Positions 22,783 through 33,415 of a stretch of 64,000 bases of DNA are shown here, one piece after another. The position numbers were made by a program, and so were the translations under genes. Below the pieces are notes generated by a model. It saw only the letters and a list, made by a program, of their open reading frames with translations, had not been told where the DNA came from and did no database searches. The stretch comes from Anadara kagoshimensis (Eukaryota; Mollusca; Bivalvia; Arcoida; Arcidae). Numbering within the stretch: the first letter of the stretch is position 1; every line of letters starts with the position of its first letter. The stretch is from NCBI GenBank assembly GCA_021292105.1, contig CM037871.1, forward strand, positions 23,246,057-23,310,056, read 5' to 3'.

Positions 22783-23200
22783 CGACCAAAGAAGCGTGAT
22801 TTACAGTGCTGTGACAATTGGAGAGGAATTACACTGCTTTCTGTACCATGCAAAGTAAGTATTCTGTAAGGTCATTCTCAGCAGAATTGACACAGCAATC
22901 GATCTAAGCTAAGAGAAGAACAAGCTAGTTTCCGTAGAGGAAGCGTGGGATGTATTGATCAAATATTTGTTCTCCGAAATATCATAGAATAATGTATCGA
23001 ATGGAACATCCCTGTATTTATCAACTTCATAGATTTTAAGAAAGCTTTTGATAGCGTCCATCGAGATAGACATGGGGAAATATTAACAGCCTATGGGAAA
23101 CCAAAGAAAATCATCATTCTAGAAAACAAAATCTCAGATTCCTTCGAGGTAAAATCTGGAGTCCGTCAATGCTGCATACCAATACTCTTCTTGCTTGGAT
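22783..23200 (+). pseudogene. Non-LTR retrotransposon reverse transcriptase fragment
   Basis: Conceptual translation with frame changes and stops gives CDNWRGITLLSVPCK, then a stretch with EEQASFRRGSVGCIDQIF, then FINFIDFKKAFDSVHR (RT motif A region), then KISDSFEVKSGVRQ. These are classic LINE RT blocks in the right order. Stops fall near 22868, 22908 and 22992. Part of the segment after SVHRD appears shortened relative to the family. It is a dead 5'-truncated or internal piece of an RTE/CR1/R1-like LINE; the clade is not resolved. Confidence 0.8.
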
Positions 23201-23489
23201 ACGAACTGTACATGTTAACTTAGTATTCATGTAATAGAATTTCGTCGGATGTTTAATTTGAACTCATGAATATAAAAAAATAGAAAACGGATTTGTTTGA
23301 TGTTATGATTGGTTGATTGATTGATTGGTTGTTGATTTTTACGTCGTTTCGACAGTAATTAAGTCATTTTACAACGTGAACATTTTTGATTTCTACTTTC
23401 TCATTCTTTATTTTGTGTGTGTGTGTGCGTTGATAGAGTGATGTGTGAGTAACTGGACTGCAGTGATGTCGTCTTTAAGTTGCCAGTAC

Positions 23490-24640
23490 GAATACTAGTT
23501 AACTCGTTCCAATTCCAACTCGTTCCAACTGATTTTTGCCAACTCGTTCCACTTTTGACTACCAACTCGTTCCAACTGAAATACCAACTCGTTCCAACTT
23601 TTTTGCCAACTCGTTCCAACTACCAACTCATACCGAATTTCATTTCAAGTGATAAATAAACATTAAACCTGGCGTACTAAAGATAAAATAATATAGATGA
23701 ACAATTAAATTAACAAATGAAATAATTACAGATAAATATTAAATAATACCATGTATCTTGATCATAATTAATTGCTATGTCTTGCTTATTAATTGTTTGT
23801 TTATCACTCCTGTCGGAACTATAGCGGCAACATAAACGGATCAGTTTGTCAGATTAACAAACGCATTAGAAGTTTAAAGGAATTTTCATGAACCCTTTAC
23901 TTGTTTAGTAAACATTAATTTGCGAGTAGTTTGTTTTTCTTCTTTTTACCGACAATAAGCGTGCGTTGAAAAATACATGAACATGGTTTAAAACACAGAA
24001 AGTATTCTTAAACAAGATCTGATCAAACGAACTTTAAAAAACTACTCACGACCTTTAAATAAAAAGGCTTCCAGTATGCCTGTTTCTCAGCGTCAGCATG
24101 CGTTGAAGTGCCACACATGTAGTACATGCGAATCAGGTTATTATTTAATCATTATTAATTGTTAGTATTATTTCGACAATAACAAATTCCATGATTGTTG
24201 CAAGTTTGGTGAATATTAAAAATGATATAATCTATTATTTCAGTTATATTAATTAATAATAAACTATTGATTGCTTTTAAATGATATTTTAAATAGTTAT
24301 AATATGAAGAGGATACCTCCAAGTAATAAGAGCTGGACAACGTTGTGATTAATTTAAAATGAGGATACCCTTGATTGTTAATTAATTGATAACGGCTAAA
24401 TCCTCTTATTACGAGTTGGTAACGGCTAAAATCATTACAATTCTTAAATTTGGAACGAGTTGGTTAAACAAAAGTTGGAACGAGTTGGTAAAAAAAGTTG
24501 GAACGAGTTGGTAATTAAATCTGAACTGTAAGAACTTTGCATAAAAAAGTGGACCGAGTTGGTAAAAAAGTTAGAACGAGTTGGCGAAAATCAGTTGGAA
24601 CGAGTTGGAATTGGAACTAGTTGACCAGATACCGCCAGTA
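23490..24640. mobile_element. TIR element with tandem-repeat ends (GGAACGAGTTGG type)
   Basis: The left end (23490-23640) carries copies of CCAACTCGTTCCAACT. The right end (24412-24632) carries the reverse complement TTGGAACGAGTTGGTAA, about 6-8 copies each. The outermost parts match inverted: CTAGTTAACTCGTTCCAATT on the left, AATTGGAACTAGTTGACC on the right. CGCCAGTAC or TGCCAGTAC sits just outside. The middle is AT-rich with no transposase. This is a second, sequence-distinct foldback-like architecture in the same window. The 72-codon minus frame at 23401-23619 is a reading of the repeat. Confidence 0.75.
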
Positions 24641-24664
24641 CACGGATATAATAGCTCATTAACC

Positions 24665-24866
24665 TTGATGGGAAGTCGATTTATCGAGAAACTAAGTCGA
24701 TTTATCGAGAATCTAAGTCGATTTATCGAGATACTTTGACGATTACTTTGTCGATTTATCGAGATAGTTAAGTCGGTTTATCGAATTGCTATGTCGATTT
24801 ATCGAAATGATAAGTCGATTTATCGACATAGTTAAGTGGTTTTATCGAGAAACTAAGTCGACATAT
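24665..24866. repeat. 20-21 bp minisatellite, TCGATTTATCGAGA type
   Basis: AAGTCGATTTATCGAGAAAC and variants, about 10 copies in tandem (24667-24862), immediately right of the GGAACGAGTTGG element. Each unit includes a short inverted repeat (TCGATTTATCGA). Confidence 0.9.
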
Positions 24867-24968
24867 CAAATTAAAAAAAATTGTAGTGGCCCTAATACGC
24901 TTCCGTAATAAATCAGAATTCTTAACACATTTTTTACAATATTTAGAAACAGTAAACAATTAGGTTAT

Positions 24969-25850
24969 TTGGCAAAAGATTATTTAATAATTTGTCTTTT
25001 ATATACAAACCTGCTCGGGAAAACGATATTGAGAAAGATGGTACACTATGCTAACAAAGGCATAGATGCTATACACATTTTCAATATTCTTCAAAATAAA
25101 CAAGTACAATCTAAAGTTCCTGCTTATTTCAAAATTAATTCGCCACCTCTAGCTTCCTACTCCTACAATAAACCTATTACATCCAAAATATTAAATTATA
25201 AACAAACACACCTTCCTGCTCTTGCTCGTCTTCACCATATTTATAGACCAGCTAGACTCAGTATAATCGAGAACACTAAATTAACATCTTTACTTTTAAA
25301 AGGTCCTAAATATAGAGAAGCTCAACGTTTTACTTGGGGACAGAATTTAAGACTTGTCATGGATTCTTTTAAAGAGTACGCCAGACGTTGGGCTTAATTA
25401 GAAGATGTTGAGCTTGATACGTTATCCGACTAGATAAATGTTGTGAGATCTTTCGTTAAAAGTAGGATTGCCAAACTTAAAGGGTCTATGAGTACTAAAC
25501 CGTCTTCAGTACTCAAGGATCCAGATATCAAGACAATTCTAACAGACATACACAACAAATATGTTGTTGTCCCAGCTGAAGGCTTCCAACAAAATTATGC
25601 TCGTCTGTAAGAGATTCTACCTTGAATGTCTTATTAAGGAGCTTGGATTAGTTCTAGTAGTATATGCAGGGTTATTTGATATTAGTCAAATAACCCTGCA
25701 TATACTTCAACTAATTTTACCAAAGATTAAGTTCTTTCCAACCATAGAATCTTTTGGTATCAATCTGAAAGAGGAAAATCTTGATCTTCCTTACTTGTCC
25801 TACACTCCATAAATATTCATACAAGGAAAGATATATAGCAGGCTCATTTA
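24969..25850 (+). pseudogene. Retroelement ORF remnant, Penelope-like
   Basis: The longest open piece (24969-25397) contains KGIDAIHIFNILQNKQVQSK, PAYFKINSPPLASYSYNK and YREAQRFTWGQN. After frame changes and stops it continues with SRIAKLKGSMSTKPSSVL, HNKYVVVPA (the conserved VPADK region), LVCKRFYLECLIKELGL and LDLPYL. I recognise this order from reverse transcriptase-annotated proteins common in molluscs and cnidarians and judge it the N-terminal half of a Penelope-like element, from memory only. The frame begins at a TTG, so no start is claimed. A 21 bp inverted duplication (25659-25706) disrupts it. Confidence 0.6.
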
Positions 25851-26285
25851 AACGTATTACTTGAACATCTTGCTTCTAATACTTTAGTAAAAATATGTGT
25901 CTAACCTAACTTTTCAGTTCCAAAGTTTTTACTTTGCTTCTGGATTGTGATTCGGACATGGATTAGTATGTTTGTTTTTGATTAGTGGTGCCCTATTATC
26001 CATGGTGCTTCCAAAGCGTCGAATTTTGTTTCTATATCTACTAAACCTATACAACTCTCAGAGATTTTTCCTATCAGAGTTTTTCTTTTTATTCCACCCT
26101 TTTTCACCATATGAAGACAGTTTATTTATAAATTTATATCATTTATATATACTTTATATGTAAATTTGATATTTGTATTCTTGAAGACTGTACATTTGCC
26201 AAAAATAATCACAAGATAATAATGTGATCTGTCATGGCCAATATGTATTCCTAAACATTTTAAAGAAGAATTATTAATTTCAACA
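25851..26285. other. Unassigned, probably decayed retroelement
   Basis: AT-rich continuation after the Penelope-like remnant. A 63-codon plus frame (25972-26163) has no recognised motif. Confidence 0.35.
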
Positions 26286-26289
26286 CCAT

Positions 26290-26600
26290 ACAATACAGTG
26301 TACAGTACTTGACATTGATTTTTAAGTCAATCCGGAATACTTTATAAAATTCAGTAGGAAGACCATCACATCCGGGAGATCTGTTGTTCTTCATACATTT
26401 AATAGCTTCTTCACATTGTTTTATTGCGGGAAAAACATCGCATTCGTTTTTCTCTTTTTCATTAAGTATAGGAAAATCAGAGATAAAAGAAAGACATGCG
26501 TCAGTTTCATTGTCATTTATTCAAAGAACTATACAGGTCATAGTATTTACTCTAATATTTTTCCTAGTGTTTACATAGTGTCATTATTTTAATGCGATTT
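26290..26600 (-). pseudogene. L1-like LINE ORF2 fragment
   Basis: Minus-strand translation: YDLYSSLNK, a frame break, then NDNETDACLSFISDFPILNE and IKCMKNNRSPGCDGLPTEFY. The last is the conserved KNNKSPGxDGLPxEFYK block at the start of the LINE reverse transcriptase fingers domain. Both ends are truncated. Confidence 0.75.
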
Positions 26601-27060
26601 TTTTCAGACTGAGGAAATAAGAATTCATCTTATGGCAGAGAAATTTTTTTAAAAAATGCAAAAACAGTGCAGTAAAAATGCTAATAACCAACCCATATAA
26701 TTCAGTATCCCCATTTAGGGAAGTTTCGTCCATATATCTGTTTCCAGGGCAACATAAACACTACATTTACGACGAAAACCTGTGAAAAAAATCGCTGAAT
26801 TTTGATAAATTTTTAATATCTTGAGACTAGTATACTAAAAAATATGATTTTGCAGGAAAGTTATGTATACAAAAAGATAATTTAAAAATACGCATGTTTT
26901 CACAAGAAATACAAAGAACAAATTTTGTAGTTATTAGACCAAAAATATAAATTGGCGGAAAATGCATTTTATTTTAGTAAAGTTGATCATTATTTTGACA
27001 GAAATAAGTTTTCGCAAAAATAATATCACTATAAAATCATACACATCAATTTAAAAATAC

Positions 27061-27426
27061 AGTGAAACCTCCCTAAACCGGACACTCTCTAAACCGGACA
27101 ACTCTTTATTCCGGACAAAATTTTTGGTCCCGAATTTATCCTTCTTTATTTCAATTAACAAGAACCTCTCTAAACCGGACACTCTCTATTCCGGACACCG
27201 GACAAACTTTTTAGTCCCAAGTTGCTTATATCCTTAAAATTGAACCTCTCTAAACCGGACAACATTTTGATTTTTTTTAATTACTTGTGTTTTTTTTCCT
27301 TTTTTAAATATATTAATTTTAAACAGATCTATAAAAATATTCAATTATGAACACTTAAAAATCATAATTTTTTCAAAATTCCTTTTTATTCTCATTTAAA
27401 ACTTTAAAACATTTGGTATTTAATTC

Positions 27427-27460
<34 letters not shown>

Positions 27461-27470
27461 TATATATTTT

Positions 27471-27520
<50 letters not shown>

Positions 27521-28020
27521 TCTTTCTTTTTGTGATTTTTCTTTATAATCTAAATTTGTTTATTAATTTATTTATTACTTGACACAATAAATTAAGATAA
27601 GCACTTCATACAATCTTATCTTGTTATCTATAGTTGCTACAGTTGTTTTGTTAATTATTATCCAGTGACACCCTATGTATCAAAGGGACTGGAAAGTGTC
27701 AACACTATTGTTGTCCTGTTAGGGATTAATACAGGTAGTCTATTTGCTTTGAGTACTCTAATTAGAATCCTCTTAAGAAAGTGAATTAAAGCTGATTTAA
27801 AACCAATTAATGCTTTACATATAGCATATCCTATAATGAGATGTGACGTAACAGTTGTTGATTGTGGCTTCTCTGACATGTATTACATCTTTCTAGATTG
27901 ATTTAGTTAAGGGGAGATAAGCCAAGTAAAAATTTCAAAACCTCTCTAAACCGGACACCTCCCTAAACCGGACAAAATCTTTGGTCCGGAGCTTGTCCGG
28001 TTTAGAGAGGTTTTACTGTA
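27061..28020. mobile_element. pogo/Tigger-like non-autonomous TIR element
   Basis: The left end CAGTGAAACCTCCCTAAACC and the right end, which reads CAGTAAAACCTCTCTAAACC on the minus strand, are inverted and each bordered by TA, the expected target duplication of Tc1/mariner-pogo elements. Extra copies of CCTCTCTAAACCGGACA lie inside near both ends. The interior is AT-rich with TTTA, CT and TA microsatellites (27423-27520). No transposase motif was found in the 68-codon minus frame at 27673-27879. Confidence 0.7.
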
Positions 28021-28392
28021 TTATGAACGAAATGAGAGTTGTCATGGCGACGAAACCGTGCAAAAACAAAGGTTACCATATGTAACCATTACTGATTTAC
28101 TGATGATGGAAACTAATGATAGTAGCCCATGCTATAAATGGTTGTGTAGCCTAGCAAGTAGAATAAATTTTATTATATACAAAAATAAAAACAGAGTAAA
28201 AAGGTGTGTTCTTATTTAGTGATCCTGGTAATTCATACTACTTGGATAGGTTGTACAGTAAATGATCTTTAACAAACACCATGCTGCCATTATGCAACTT
28301 CAACCAAGTCACAGTTGATAAAATTAATTTAATAATAGGTGGTCAAGATATTATCTTCTTATGTTATCCCATATCACATATAAAAAGAGATC

Positions 28393-28610
28393 ACTGTGGT
28401 AGCTCAGTTGGGAGAGTGCTCGCTCCGTCTTGGGTTCGAACCTCGACCGTGTCTGACCCAAGACTTGAAAGTGGGTAGTGGATGTTCTTTCGCCAAGCAA
28501 TCGGTTTTACGAAATGCAAGTCACGGTTCTTTCGGATGGGAATTTAGATAAACGAGGTCTCGTGTCACGGTAGGTATTCTTGACTGGGAGGTTGAACACC
28601 AATTACTCAA
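28393..28610 (+). mobile_element. tRNA-derived SINE (type 1) with internal deletion
   Basis: Head GTGGTAGCTCAGTTGGGAGA with B-box GGGTTCGAACCTC, then GTCTGACCCAAGACTTGAAA and CTTTCGGATGGGAA. The section with CATCAGCGCATA and CGCCTATAGCTG is missing; it jumps from TCACGGTAGG to TTGACTGGGA. The tail is degenerate. Confidence 0.8.
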
Positions 28611-29440
28611 CTCAAAATATAAAAAAGATCGATGATTATGAAAGGATGTTTTTTTATATTATCAATATCATTATCGAAACAATTCATTTGATAATCGCAG
28701 TGATACATTGAAGATTCGAGTAATCGAAAGTATCACCTGATCATACTGTAATAAAGCCCGTGATCAAAATTCTCAATTTCCGTTATTTCGTAAATTTCGT
28801 GATTTTGTAAATGATTTTTTTCTATATTTTGAACATATAACATTTAAATCGATTAAAAAATGAGGTAAAATTCACGAAAATTTAAATTTGAATTGCGTGC
28901 TTAAATTTCAAGTAAAAACATATGCAGGACAGAATGTTTTGTAAAGAAAAAACAAAAAGAACAAATTTTCTTTTTTACGGTACCAGGTTTAAAAGATTCA
29001 TCCACAAATCACAATTCCACGTCGAAAATAGTACACCTGACACGCCGAATATCAAAATGGCGTAGTTTGGCACATCTGCCAAAAAAGGGTTAAATCGAAA
29101 CATATGTATGAACCTTATTCGAAGTAACCATCATGAATTGGAAATTTTCTGCGTTAACAAATGTCCTTTGTGTGCTGCTGGTGATAAACGTTAATAATGG
29201 CTAAACTGATACATTTGCATATGGTCACAAAGGCTTTGAAATAATTTGGAAAATAAAGTCATTTGTGAATTTATAAGATGAATAGGAAGCCATCTTGCAT
29301 AATCAATATTATTATTATTTGAATGAAAAAAGAAATAAGGTATCAATTCAGAAAAGGCACTGCAATAAATTTGAAAATTAGCCTCTCGAAATGATCTAAT
29401 GTTTGTAAAAAGACTAGTTCTATTGTCAATATCAGTAATA
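28611..29440. other. No gene seen
   Basis: AT-rich sequence with several TTAAATTT-type simple stretches and stop codons in every frame at short intervals. Confidence 0.45.
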
Positions 29441-29459
29441 AAACTGCAAACTTTCGCAT

Positions 29460-29860
29460 TTACGTTTTGTATACCATATCATGAAAAGAAATTGAAATGG
29501 TGCCTTCGTTATTGCGAATTGTTTCGCAGAATTCATCATATGCCTGTTTAAGAAGCTTAAAGAGACAACATGCTGTTATTTGGTGCGCCAGAGTTCTGGT
29601 AACACTTGGTGCAGTTAGAAAAGAATATGCTGTGCCAGATGATGCTACGTCTGCTTCTGTAACTATCTTGGAGAAAATATCCAATAGATCCAATAGATCT
29701 CAATTGCAGCCATTCCAATATCTAAATCTCCAAACATTAAAACAAACTTATCCTCATTAAAACTTTCAGACCATTGGATCTGTTTTGCCAAGGAGTACAA
29801 TGGCCTATCAGATGTGACCTCCAACAATCCTTGGCTCGGCTCTGTAGCAACCCACTTTGA
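29460..29860 (-). pseudogene. Fragment of a multicopy gene family of unknown function
   Basis: Minus strand: upstream piece with PLYSLAKQIQWSES and VLMFGDLDIGMAA, then a small duplication (IYWIYW, from a repeated GATCTATTG), then SGTAYSFLTAPSVTRTL and AHQITACCLFKLLKQAYDEF, stopping at 29460. I recall the same block order (PLY-AKQIQW, GGLHIEMA, HQVTA) from long uncharacterised proteins in many copies in molluscs and corals, probably transposon-associated. This copy is a fragment with a frame change and no start. Function unknown. Confidence 0.55.
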
Positions 29861-30117
29861 AAAAATTACGCACTTTGAAAAAATGTTTCAAATCGCGTTA
29901 AAATCGGGACAAGCTCAACGCACAAGCTCAATTTTTTTTCAAATAGCGTTAAAAAACACCTGTGACAAACCACTTTGAAAAATTTTCTTCTCAACCATAA
30001 AACATCTTTGATTTCAACAATTTTCTTGGAGCTCTTCTTTACGGGAGACCCGATAATAACCAACAGGAATAAACGTGCACCAGGCAGTTTGATAGACAGT
30101 ACTTTCAAAATGTCAAA

Positions 30118-30130
30118 ACACACACACACA

Positions 30131-30196
<66 letters not shown>
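30118..30196. repeat. (CA)n and (GA)n compound microsatellite
   Basis: ACACACACACACACA followed directly by about 60 bases of AG repeat. It accounts for the 105- and 139-codon open frames on the two strands (poly Arg-Glu and Ser-Leu). Confidence 0.95.
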
Positions 30197-30198
<2 letters not shown>

Positions 30199-30464
30199 TT
30201 TATTAAAAGAACTTGTCGACTTGTCAACTTGTCTACTTGCCCATTTGTCAATTTGGAGTGCGTGTGTGTGTGTGTGCGCTAGCATATTCTAGTAATATAA
30301 ACAGGTCCAGAATACAACTATAAACAACATGAGAAGAGTTTAGACCCTTGATAGTTAAGCAGTCAATGCGTCGGAACAATGGCAATTATAGCCGATATAA
30401 CTGCAATTGATGTAGCAGGCAAAATTAATAATGCGCTTTACTACATGAAAAGTGGGAGGTTTGG

Positions 30465-30640
30465 CGCGTGTGGGACCCCTATATGTAGTAGTTACCACAA
30501 ATGTAGTAACTTTTACAAATGTAATAAAAAAGTGTCACATATGTAGTATCGAACCACAAATGTAGTACGTTTGGTCACAAATGTAGTAAATGTTGTTCAC
30601 AAATGTAGCAAAATTTTACCACAAATGTAACAACTAAAAA
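30465..30640. repeat. Degenerate minisatellite, CACAAATGTAGTA type
   Basis: ACCACAAATGTAGTAAC, TTACAAATGTAATAA, GTCACATATGTAGTATC, ACCACAAATGTAGTACG and so on: about seven copies spaced 15-27 bases apart, from the ATATGTAGTAG at 30481 to CACAAATGTAACAAC. Confidence 0.8.
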
Positions 30641-30900
30641 AAAAATGATAAAATATAATTTTTTTTCACATTAGTAATATCTCGGCTAGTCATGGTTCAT
30701 GTATATGTGAACAGTCATTTTCAGCTGCGACAAGGCTACTACAAGGGAGTTCCGAGATGAATTTCACGTCCCCAGGATATTTATTAGTCGCCGCTTCGAA
30801 GATATAATTTTTTGATTTGTTATTGGTCACCCCTGCCCCATCTTCGATGGGTTGAATTTTATTTATTTGTTATGGTATGTTTAATAATCTACTTTCTGTC
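30640..30900. other. No gene seen
   Basis: Short non-coding stretch between the minisatellite and a SINE. Confidence 0.4.
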
Positions 30901-30904
30901 ACGG

Positions 30905-31135
30905 AAGATAATTTCCGTGTGTGAGAGATCACTGGTTCAAACCCCGGCAGGATCTGACCAAGACTTCAAATGATATTGTGAAATGAAAGCCATTGGAATA
31001 AGACCTTACAACCGAAGCCCCATGTCGACGCAGGTGTTACACGTTAAAGTGCACTCCATGGGTAAAACTTTCTGTCACTTCGCATATAGCTGGGGAAGTC
31101 TTGATATAAGTGAAACATTGATTAAATTACCGGAT
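30905..31135 (+). mobile_element. tRNA-derived SINE, diverged
   Basis: B-box-like TGGTTCAAACCCCGGCAGG followed by ATCTGACCAAGACTTCAAA, then a body with ACACGTTAAAGTGCACTCCA and a type 1-like end (CTTCGCATATAGCTGGGGAA, TTGATATAAGTGAAAC). The A-box is weak. It is probably a relative of type 1 with a different central part. Confidence 0.6.
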
Positions 31136-31756
31136 CGATACTCTCGAAAGTAAAACATGACGTGGGATCGACATAAGGGTTTGTTTGTTTATCAAAAGTC
31201 TTAAAAACGTATAATCTTTGTACAAATCAATATGGACAGTTTGTAGTGCAAACATATAGAGTGATCAGATAAACCCGTGTATATGTGGTGGGTGGGTGGA
31301 TGCGTATATAACTAGACAATGACAAAATAAAATATTCTGTCTAAATGAGAACCGCAACGAAAAAATCGGAAAATACCAAATATACTATCTTTTTTTGTTC
31401 ATCTGGTCTGTCATATTGCAATCTTCAATGGAAACCGATAAGTGCATTTCGGCAATAGGCAACTGGACACCTATAGCTATGCAAGTTAATTATACAATGT
31501 ATTAACAAGCTAAAAATTTAGAACATGAGAAAACTGTCTTGAGTCGTTTTGAACACTTTTGTATAATAAACTGCAGACAAAGAGATAACCTTAAAAACCA
31601 GTATCTGTTCCTAGCGGATTGGGTACGTATTTATGCTATGGGAAACGCCTTTAGACCACTAAATAGCTAGGGTATATATATCATATATGATCACAGAGGT
31701 TCCATTTACAGACTAAAGACAATAACAAATTTTATAAAATGCAGCACATTGACTTT
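31136..31756. other. No gene seen
   Basis: AT-rich, no family resemblance in any frame, no strong repeat. Confidence 0.45.
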
Positions 31757-31757
31757 A

Positions 31758-32050
31758 AACCACTGTGATAGATCAGTTGGTAGAGTGCTGAGTCCGGAAG
31801 TGGGAAGTTGTGAGTTGGATCCCCGGCCGGGTCTGACCCAAAACTTGAAAGTGTGTAGTGACTACTCTTTCGCCAAACACTAGGTATTACAAAAATAGAT
31901 TCACGGTTCTTTCGGATGGGAACTTAAAATAAACGAGGTCCCGTGTAACATTAGGCATGGCACAATTAAGAACCCTGCTATAGAATGCCATCAGCGCAGC
32001 GCAACGCGAAGGCAAAATTTCTGGCAAAATTTCTTTACCTTTACCTAGAG
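31758..32050 (+). mobile_element. tRNA-derived SINE (type 1), diverged
   Basis: Head CCACTGTGATAGATCAGTTG with GAGTTGGATCCCCGGCC, then GTCTGACCCAAAACTTGAAA, TCTTTCGCCAAACACTAGG, TTCTTTCGGATGGGAACTT and CATCAGCGCAGCGCA. The 3' end is damaged with a repeated GGCAAAATTTCT. Confidence 0.78.
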
Positions 32051-32116
32051 CCGTTATGTTTAAAAACAATCTTTGTGAGCAACCTCACATACCTAGCGCT
32101 TTCATATTGGACTAAG

Positions 32117-32372
32117 TCAAATGCTGCCATAACCGTAATTCGTTTCAAAGCGACGCTGTAAAGATGCAAAAACAAAGCCAGTTATTGATCTTGGAAACAT
32201 GTTTCTTTGGTTATCGTTGTTTGGACAGCAAGGGCAGTTTGAGCAATAGCTTCTGCTTGCATTTAAAATCGGTTCTGTTCCTTTTTGACATTGGTTGAAA
32301 ATAGTTGTCATTGAAAAAGAAATGAAGTCAGCTATAGTCAAATCGCTTTGTGCAGTTCGTTCACCCAAAACT
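32117..32372 (-). repeat. Left arm of a 0.24 kb inverted pair
   Basis: Reads on the minus strand as an open 83-codon frame whose residues (DFISFSMTTIFNQCQKGTEP) closely match the plus-strand frame at 33176. The DNA stays similar over about 240 bases to GTCGCTTTGAAACGAAT. It may be part of an unrecognised protein or simply a duplicated segment; both frames are short and the copies differ by small indels. Confidence 0.6.
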
Positions 32373-32424
32373 CACAATCACAATGATTCACAGTTTTTCT
32401 ACCACATAACACCACAGCTATATG

Positions 32425-32632
32425 TATACGATTGTGGATTCGGTCATGATGAATCCGGCATAACTATGGTATCGTATGTTCTCCAGGCTGCACAGACAGG
32501 TCATGATATCATTTGTGTGTTGATTGATGACTCCGATGTTTTTGTTTCCCTAGTGTACTGGGTGTATAAGCATGAGAACAATGTGATGTACAGATGGACA
32601 GAATGGACAGAAGTTGAACACCAATGCACGAA
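32425..32632 (+). pseudogene. Fragment of a multicopy unknown protein (DESGITMVSYVLQAA block)
   Basis: CGFGHDESGITMVSYVLQAA and HDIICVLIDDSDVFVSLVYW resemble, from memory, the HEEADT-MVSY-LQAA and DDTDVFVLLVYW blocks of large uncharacterised proteins dispersed through mollusc and fish genomes, where the acidic residues suggest a nuclease-like fold. Here the first acidic motif reads DESGIT instead of EADT. Sequence outside the block diverges. It is a relic exon; function is not known. Confidence 0.5.
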
Positions 32633-32786
32633 ATTCACTTCCTGCTTCACTGTTCTCTTTATTCTCCTTTAAGAAACGTTTTGTTTACCAATGCTAACCT
32701 GAACTTAAGTACAACGACACTGGATGATAATGACATTCTTACTTAGTAACTATGGTCTTGATTTGAGATTTGTTTTGCATGCCCTC

Positions 32787-33055
32787 AGTGTCATTGTCTT
32801 GGTTCGAGATATCTTGAACTGCCAGGCATGCACACTGTAAGTGTCATGGTCTTAGTTCGAGATGTCTTGAACTGCCAGGCATGCATTTTATCAGTGTCAT
32901 TGTCTTGGGTTAAGATGTCTTGAACTGCCAGGCATGTATGCTCTAAGTGTCATGGTCTTGGTTCGAGATGTCTTGAACTACCAGGCGTGCATGCTCTTAG
33001 GGACATGGACATGAGATATCTTGAGCTGTTATGTATGCATGTTCTTAGTGGTTGT
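32787..33055. repeat. 53 bp minisatellite
   Basis: Unit GTCATGGTCTTGGTTCGAGA followed by TGTCTTGAACTGCCAGGCAT and a short variable link, about five copies with increasing divergence to the right. It lies in the loop of the inverted pair 32117-32372 / 33175-33415. Confidence 0.88.
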
Positions 33056-33174
33056 GATACAGCATCATAATTACAAACTCTTATTCTCCTCATTTAGCTG
33101 ATGGTCTTGGAACACAAATAACTTGGATCTGAACCATTCTTTGTTGTTTTCCAGCCAGCAATGTGATTGTGAGT

Positions 33175-33415
33175 TTTGGATGAACGACCTCCACAAATCG
33201 ATTTGACTAGAGCTAACTTCATTTCTTTTTCAATGGCAACTATTTTCAACCAATGTCAAAAAGGAACAGAACCGATTTCAAATGCAAGCAGAAGCTATGC
33301 TCAAACTACCCTCGCTGTCCAAACAACGATAACTAAAGAAACATGTTTCCAAGATCAATAACTGGCTTTGTTTTTGCATCTTGACAGCGTCGCTTTGAAA
33401 CGAATCATCTCTATA
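33175..33415 (+). repeat. Right arm of a 0.24 kb inverted pair
   Basis: Inverted copy of 32117-32372. The 61-codon plus frame here (FISFSMATIFNQCQKGTEPI) parallels the minus frame of the other arm and stops at 33359-33361 (TAA). The stretch AAAACTCACAATCACA near 32365 is mirrored by TGTGATTGTGAGTTTTGG at 33160-33178, so the identity extends slightly beyond the frames. Confidence 0.62.

Noticed and set aside
29866-30292. 139- and 105-codon frames with poly Arg-Glu or Ser-Leu cores
   Set aside because: The core is the GA microsatellite and the flanks show no family.
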